Below, in pieces: positions 59,805-64,000 of a stretch of 64,000 nt of DNA; within the stretch, counting starts at the first letter, position 1, and each line of letters begins with the position of its first letter. The notes under the pieces are model-generated. The model saw only the letters and a program-made list of their open reading frames with translations, was not told the DNA's origin and searched no databases. Source of the DNA: an uncultured Fretibacterium sp. (lineage in GTDB: Bacteria > Synergistota > Synergistia > Synergistales > Aminobacteriaceae); contig CAMHMH010000001.1 in NCBI GenBank assembly GCA_946186205.1, positions 1 through 64,000 on the forward strand, read 5' to 3'. A program made the translations under genes and the position numbers.

Positions 59805-60725
59805 ATGCAGGTTACTTCAATGTTATCTGCCGGGTATCTTGAGCCTATGCAGAACATATCGCGTGTCCAGAAACTGACGGACTACGAGAGAGATACAGAC
59901 CAGTCAAAGCAGCAGAAAGAGCAGGAAATCTTAGCGGAAGAGCAAGCCTTGAAAGCCAAGCTCGGAGACTCGGCGCAAGTTCACACTGTCTATCATTACA
60001 CGATGGGCACTGACGGAAAACGCTACATCACGGGCGCGTCAGTAACAATGAAGGGCAGCGAGGAAGATCTTAACCGTGTGAGCGGAGGACTCGCAACTGA
60101 GGACATGCAGAGCCGTCAGCAGGCAATCACAGACTCACTCAAGAAAGATGCTGAGAAGACAGAGAAGAACCAGACAATAATTCAGCAGGAGTCCGACAAG
60201 CGCAGGGCTGAAGAGAAGAAAGACAAAGCAGAGGACGAGAAAGACTCCCAGATTCGCGAGCTTAAGCAGATTCAGCAGGAAGTAATAGCGCACGAGGCAG
60301 CGCATCAGGCAGCAGCGGGTGAATTAGGCGGAGGAGTCAGCTACACTTACACGCAAGGCCCGGACGGCCAGAAATACATTACAGGCGGAGAAGTCCCCAT
60401 ACGCTTCAAAGAAGGTGCGACACCCGAAGAGACTTTGCGGAACATGCAGAAGGTATAGGCGGCGGCAAACGCTCCGGCAGACCCTTCAGGGCAGGACATG
60501 AAAGTTGCGGCAAAAGCAGCGGCACTCGCGGCAAAAGCAAGAAGTGAAATCTCTCAGCAAACCTCATCCGAACACAAAGAGACCGTAGCAAAAGGAACAC
60601 CGATATTTGAGGCGGCCAAGAATCAAAGCGCGCAGAATCAGCAAGACCCGGAGAAAAACGGCGTTATGTCCATTCTCGCTTCAGTAAAAGAATTGCAGAT
60701 AATGAACATGATTCCGGCGGCGTGA
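59805..60725 (+). pseudogene. SprA-related putative metalloprotease split by in-frame TAG at 60456-60458 (or readthrough gene)
   Basis: EVIAHEAAHQAAAGELGGGVSYTYTQGPDGQKYITGGEVPI; the ORF at 60498 is in the same frame and continues the alanine-rich C-terminal region. Confidence 0.75.
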
Positions 60726-60750
60726 AAATTATGATGACAATAAACTTTTG

Positions 60751-60787
60751 AATCCTCCTGTGAAAGTCTGCGGGAGGATTTTTTGTA
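60751..60787 (+). terminator. Terminator after SprA-like gene
   Basis: aatcctcctgtgaaagtctgcgggaggatttttt. Confidence 0.85.
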
Positions 60788-60805
60788 CACTCAAAGGAGA
60801 CTCAC

Positions 60806-61717
60806 ATGAATGTTTTTGAACGTATGCTCAACACCCAAGCCCTTATGTTTGTTTACGTAATGACAGGCATCATCATGGCGAAAACTGGGATACTAAAGCA
60901 CGAAGCCCGCTCAAGTTTCATTCATTTATTGCTTGATATTACGCTCCCTTGCATGATTCTGAACTCGTTCAACATTGACATAGGCATAAACGAAATCATA
61001 GCAGCCGGGGAAATCATGATCATCTCTTCAGCGTGCGTATTAATCTCGTGGATTACGGCAAAAATTTTCTGGCGCAACCAGTCCCATGACCGCAAAGCCG
61101 TTCTTGAGTTCGCGACTCTCTTCTCTAATGCCGGCAACGCAGGTATGCCGATTGTCTCTTCAGTTTTCGGGACTGAGGGAGTCTTTTACGCCTCGTTTTA
61201 TCTTCTGCCTGTTCGTATATTGATATGGACTGTGGGACTCGCACTATTTGTTGACAGCAAAAACACGAAAGAACGTATGATACTTCTTGCGAAAACTCCG
61301 AGCGTTGTTGTCGTGTTTGTGGGAATCGCGTTAATGTTCATGCCGTTCAAGCTGCCTTCTGTTTTGTCGACTGCCGTAAAGAATATCGGGGACATGACCG
61401 GGCCTCTGTCGATGATGCTGATCGGCGCGGCACTGGGCGAGTCGAATCTGCGTGAGGCTTTCGACACTGACGCATTCATTCTGACGGGAGTCCGTCTTGC
61501 TGTTCAGCCGTTAATCTTCCTGTTTCTTTTCAGGTCATTGGGAGTCCAGGCTATATTGTGGCAGGTAGCTGTGACTCTTACGGCCATGCCCGCGGCGGCT
61601 AACACGGAAATTTTTGCTGAGATGTCCGGCAGAGATTACATGTTCGCGGCAAGGTGCGTAGTTGTCTCGACTGTCATATCACTTTTCAGCGTCCCTCTTC
61701 TGACTCTCCTCTTCTAG
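60806..61717 (+). CDS. AEC family transporter (auxin efflux carrier-like)
   Basis: Ten-TM pattern, LLLDITLPCMILNSF, FSNAGNAGMPI. Confidence 0.88.
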   Translation: MNVFERMLNTQALMFVYVMTGIIMAKTGILKHEARSSFIHLLLDITLPCMILNSFNIDIGINEIIAAGEIMIISSACVLISWITAKIFWRNQSHDRKAVLEFATLFSNAGNAGMPIVSSVFGTEGVFYASFYLLPVRILIWTVGLALFVDSKNTKERMILLAKTPSVVVVFVGIALMFMPFKLPSVLSTAVKNIGDMTGPLSMMLIGAALGESNLREAFDTDAFILTGVRLAVQPLIFLFLFRSLGVQAILWQVAVTLTAMPAAANTEIFAEMSGRDYMFAARCVVVSTVISLFSVPLLTLLF

Positions 61718-62254
61718 GTATTGAGGCGGCACGAATTTCACCTGCCAGACTCCGTTTGCTGATATGTAGAATTTGTGTCCGTCCCTGAACATTTCCCCCG
61801 CTTTCACGACATAAACATACGGGTGTTTGTGGTCTCCTTTTCGTTTTCCTGTCTGTATTGCAGTCGCGTGATCTTTCGACAAGTGAACGTACAAGCGAGT
61901 CATTGGCTTTAATCCCTCGGCGTTGATGACTGGCACAGTGTCTTTTGATGTCCCGTGATAAAGTATTTCGGGCGGCTCTCGTTCTTCAAGGTCAGCGTCA
62001 ACGTCAACCGAATGACCCTGATTTGCCCGGATAAATTCTCCGTCATCGCTCAGAGAGTAACGGCCTTTTCTGTCAGTCGCAACAATTTCTTTCAGTATGT
62101 CAATGTCAATCGGGCGCGTTCTTCTGACTCCTTCTATGAGCTCGCTTACTTTCGCCCAGCCGTGTGAGTCTAAAGTTATGCCGATGATTTCCGGCTCATG
62201 CCTCAAAATTTTTGCTATGAATCTGCTGAGTGAAGAATGTTTTTCTCTTGCCAT
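61679..62254 (-). CDS. kptA: RNA 2'-phosphotransferase (Tpt1/KptA family)
   Basis: SRFIAKILRHEPEIIGITLDSHGW, LYHGTSKDTV, YVHLSKDHATA; ATG at 62254. Confidence 0.93.
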   Translation of the reverse strand: MAREKHSSLSRFIAKILRHEPEIIGITLDSHGWAKVSELIEGVRRTRPIDIDILKEIVATDRKGRYSLSDDGEFIRANQGHSVDVDADLEEREPPEILYHGTSKDTVPVINAEGLKPMTRLYVHLSKDHATAIQTGKRKGDHKHPYVYVVKAGEMFRDGHKFYISANGVWQVKFVPPQYLEEESQKRDAEK

Positions 62255-62256
62255 AA

Positions 62257-62292
62257 AAAAATCCCTCCCGTACGCATTATACAGGAGGGTGA
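62257..62292 (-). terminator. Terminator of the symporter gene; arm doubles as kptA SD
   Basis: Minus strand CCCTCC-tgTATAATgcgtac-GGGAGGG-attttttt. Confidence 0.75.
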
Positions 62293-62297
62293 AAACT

Positions 62298-63542
62298 TTA
62301 TGCCCTTGCGACTCTCGCTTTCTTGAGCCAGTCTTTTCCGTCAATGAACCTTGACACTATGAACGAGACGACATAATCTCCGGCGGCGTTAATCATCGTT
62401 GCGGGAGGGTCAACAAGATTCCCAATCGCGACAAGAATCGGGAACGCAAGCTCCATGTGATTCGGGAAGAAAAGCGCGCATATAATGTACTCGCCTATGT
62501 AGCCTCCGCCGGGGACTCCGCTCATGCCCACAGCAGAGAACACAGCGACAAGAATTATCATCGGCAAGTCCGAGACCGTAAGAGGCTGTCCCAACACGCC
62601 CATGACGAACGCAATTTTCAGAACGCACGAGAAGCACGAGCCGTCCATGTGCATTGTAGCTCCTAAGGGCAATACTATGTCGCTAACGTCGCGGGATATT
62701 CCTGTGTCAGCGGCTGCCTCCATGTTTGTGGGAATCGTCGCGACGCTTGAGCATGTTCCGAGTGAAACAACAGCGGGCTTTGTTATGTGCCTGAACATTT
62801 CCCGGACTCCTTCAGACCCTGCGCCAATCCACGCCATAATAGGGAACGCCGTGAACACGTATATAAAGCACACGGGGTAATAGAGCAATAAAGCGCGGGC
62901 GTAATCCTCTGAGATCTGCGGGCCGTAAGTCGCAACCAAGTCAGCAAAAATCGCGAAGAACGCTATCGGAGCATAGTACGTAACAATGTTCACGAACTTG
63001 AGCATTACAGCTGTGAGACTCTCAAGCAACGCCCGGACAGGCTCGCCAGCTTTGCCGCTCATATGCGCAGCGAAACCGAACAGCAGCGAGAACACTATTA
63101 ACGGGAGCATTGCCCGGCGTGTCAGGAGTCCTACAAAGTCTTCAACGGTGAAGAAGTTGACGATCATTTGAGTCATTGTCGCGTGAGTTCCGATTTCCTC
63201 GTGAGCTATGTGAGTCCATGCAGATGTTACCGGCGGGAAGATCAGCACGAGTCCGAAATATATCAATGCGGCGATTGCTCCTGTGATTACGAACGTGATT
63301 ACGGTTACCCACATGATACGGCCTGAGCGGGCGAGGTCTCTTGTTCCTGCGATTGCTCCCGCGATTGACGCAAAGACCATAGGCACGACGATGCAGAACA
63401 TCATGCGGATGAATATAGTGCCGAGAAACGCAATGTCAGATGAGAATGACGGATATAAATAGCCCGTAATCGCTCCGAAAACCATTGCGAGAATCAAGAC
63501 TGCGAGGAAAAAATAATTTCTTGCTACAGAATGAGCTTTCAT
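62298..63542 (-). CDS. Dicarboxylate/amino acid:cation symporter
   Basis: Long hydrophobic protein with LPLGATMHMDGSCF and SAVGMSGVPGGGYIG. Confidence 0.93.
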   Translation of the reverse strand: MKAHSVARNYFFLAVLILAMVFGAITGYLYPSFSSDIAFLGTIFIRMMFCIVVPMVFASIAGAIAGTRDLARSGRIMWVTVITFVITGAIAALIYFGLVLIFPPVTSAWTHIAHEEIGTHATMTQMIVNFFTVEDFVGLLTRRAMLPLIVFSLLFGFAAHMSGKAGEPVRALLESLTAVMLKFVNIVTYYAPIAFFAIFADLVATYGPQISEDYARALLLYYPVCFIYVFTAFPIMAWIGAGSEGVREMFRHITKPAVVSLGTCSSVATIPTNMEAAADTGISRDVSDIVLPLGATMHMDGSCFSCVLKIAFVMGVLGQPLTVSDLPMIILVAVFSAVGMSGVPGGGYIGEYIICALFFPNHMELAFPILVAIGNLVDPPATMINAAGDYVVSFIVSRFIDGKDWLKKARVARA

Positions 63543-63604
63543 TAATTCTGCCTCCTGTGAAATTTTTTGTGTGATGGGAATATTATAGCTAAGGGGTAAA
63601 AAAA

Positions 63605-63630
63605 AAGCCTCCCATTTAATCGGGAAGCTG
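63605..63630 (-). terminator. vapC terminator
   Basis: Minus strand agcttcccgattaaatgggaggctttttttt. Confidence 0.7.
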
Positions 63631-64000
63631 TCATATTGTCCAGTCGCTCAGGGGTAGTCCGTCAATGCGTGAAAACTCTCTGATGTTATTAGTTACGAGA
63701 GTTGCCCCGCGTGATAAAGCTGTAGCTGCGATGAGAAAATCATTCGGCCCGATCACAAGCCCTTTGCGTTCGAGGTCTGCTTTTATTCTGCCGTATGTCC
63801 TTGCTGCTGACTCGTCAAACGGTACAATCTCTAAATCGCGGAGAAAGTCTTCTGTTTCTTCCATCATTATATTTCCGAACTTGCTCTTGTATGCTCCGTG
63901 CATTAGTTCAGCGACAACTACAGAAGGGATTCTTATATCATGCTCGTGAATTATGAATTTGTAGCCTAATGTTTCTGTCTTATTGCTTCCGCGAATACAT
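63631..64000 (-). CDS. vapC: PIN domain toxin, VapC type; 5' end runs off the window
   Basis: PNDFLIAATALSRGATLVTNNIREFSRIDGL; frame stays open upstream of the 63903 Met (CIRGSNKTETLGYKFIIHEHDIRIPSVVVAELMHGAYKSK). Confidence 0.85.
   Translation of the reverse strand, partial: CIRGSNKTETLGYKFIIHEHDIRIPSVVVAELMHGAYKSKFGNIMMEETEDFLRDLEIVPFDESAARTYGRIKADLERKGLVIGPNDFLIAATALSRGATLVTNNIREFSRIDGLPLSDWTI

Overview
Chromosomal window from what looks like a Synergistota-like (Synergistaceae) bacterium. The taxonomy is an impression from gene content, not a search. Most of it is housekeeping: an Fe3+/spermidine-type ABC importer, thrS, rpsO-rpmE-thyX-DUF1385-prfA-prmC, cheV, an alpha-2-macroglobulin, hemC-cobA/hemD, prmA-mtaB, dhaL-dhaM-dhaK, a fapR-plsX-fabK-fabD-fabG-acpP-fabF-rnc cluster, punA, an M23 peptidase, manC, a chrA pair, rnpB, a Ski2-like helicase, leuS, holA, ldcA, an SprA-like metalloprotease, an AEC transporter, kptA, a dicarboxylate symporter and a vapC running off the right edge. 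The most unusual material is: (1) three dispersed type IV pilin cassettes with near-identical noncoding flanks. Each has a long structured 5' leader, an opposing compact transcription unit (extended -10, 5'/3' closing stem, U-tract) that looks like an ~70-80 nt small RNA, and a 3' terminator whose loop is complementary to the leader hairpin loop in two of the three; (2) two genes whose frames are interrupted only by an in-frame TAG (10512-10514 and 60456-60458); (3) an isolated two-repeat CRISPR-like element with its own putative -10 and terminator and no cas genes in the window; (4) a terminator, promoter and RBS composite in front of kptA; (5) an orphan membrane/TPR/SEL1 protein cluster flanking thrS. 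All calls come from reading the sequence and supplied ORFs; no searches or folding were run.
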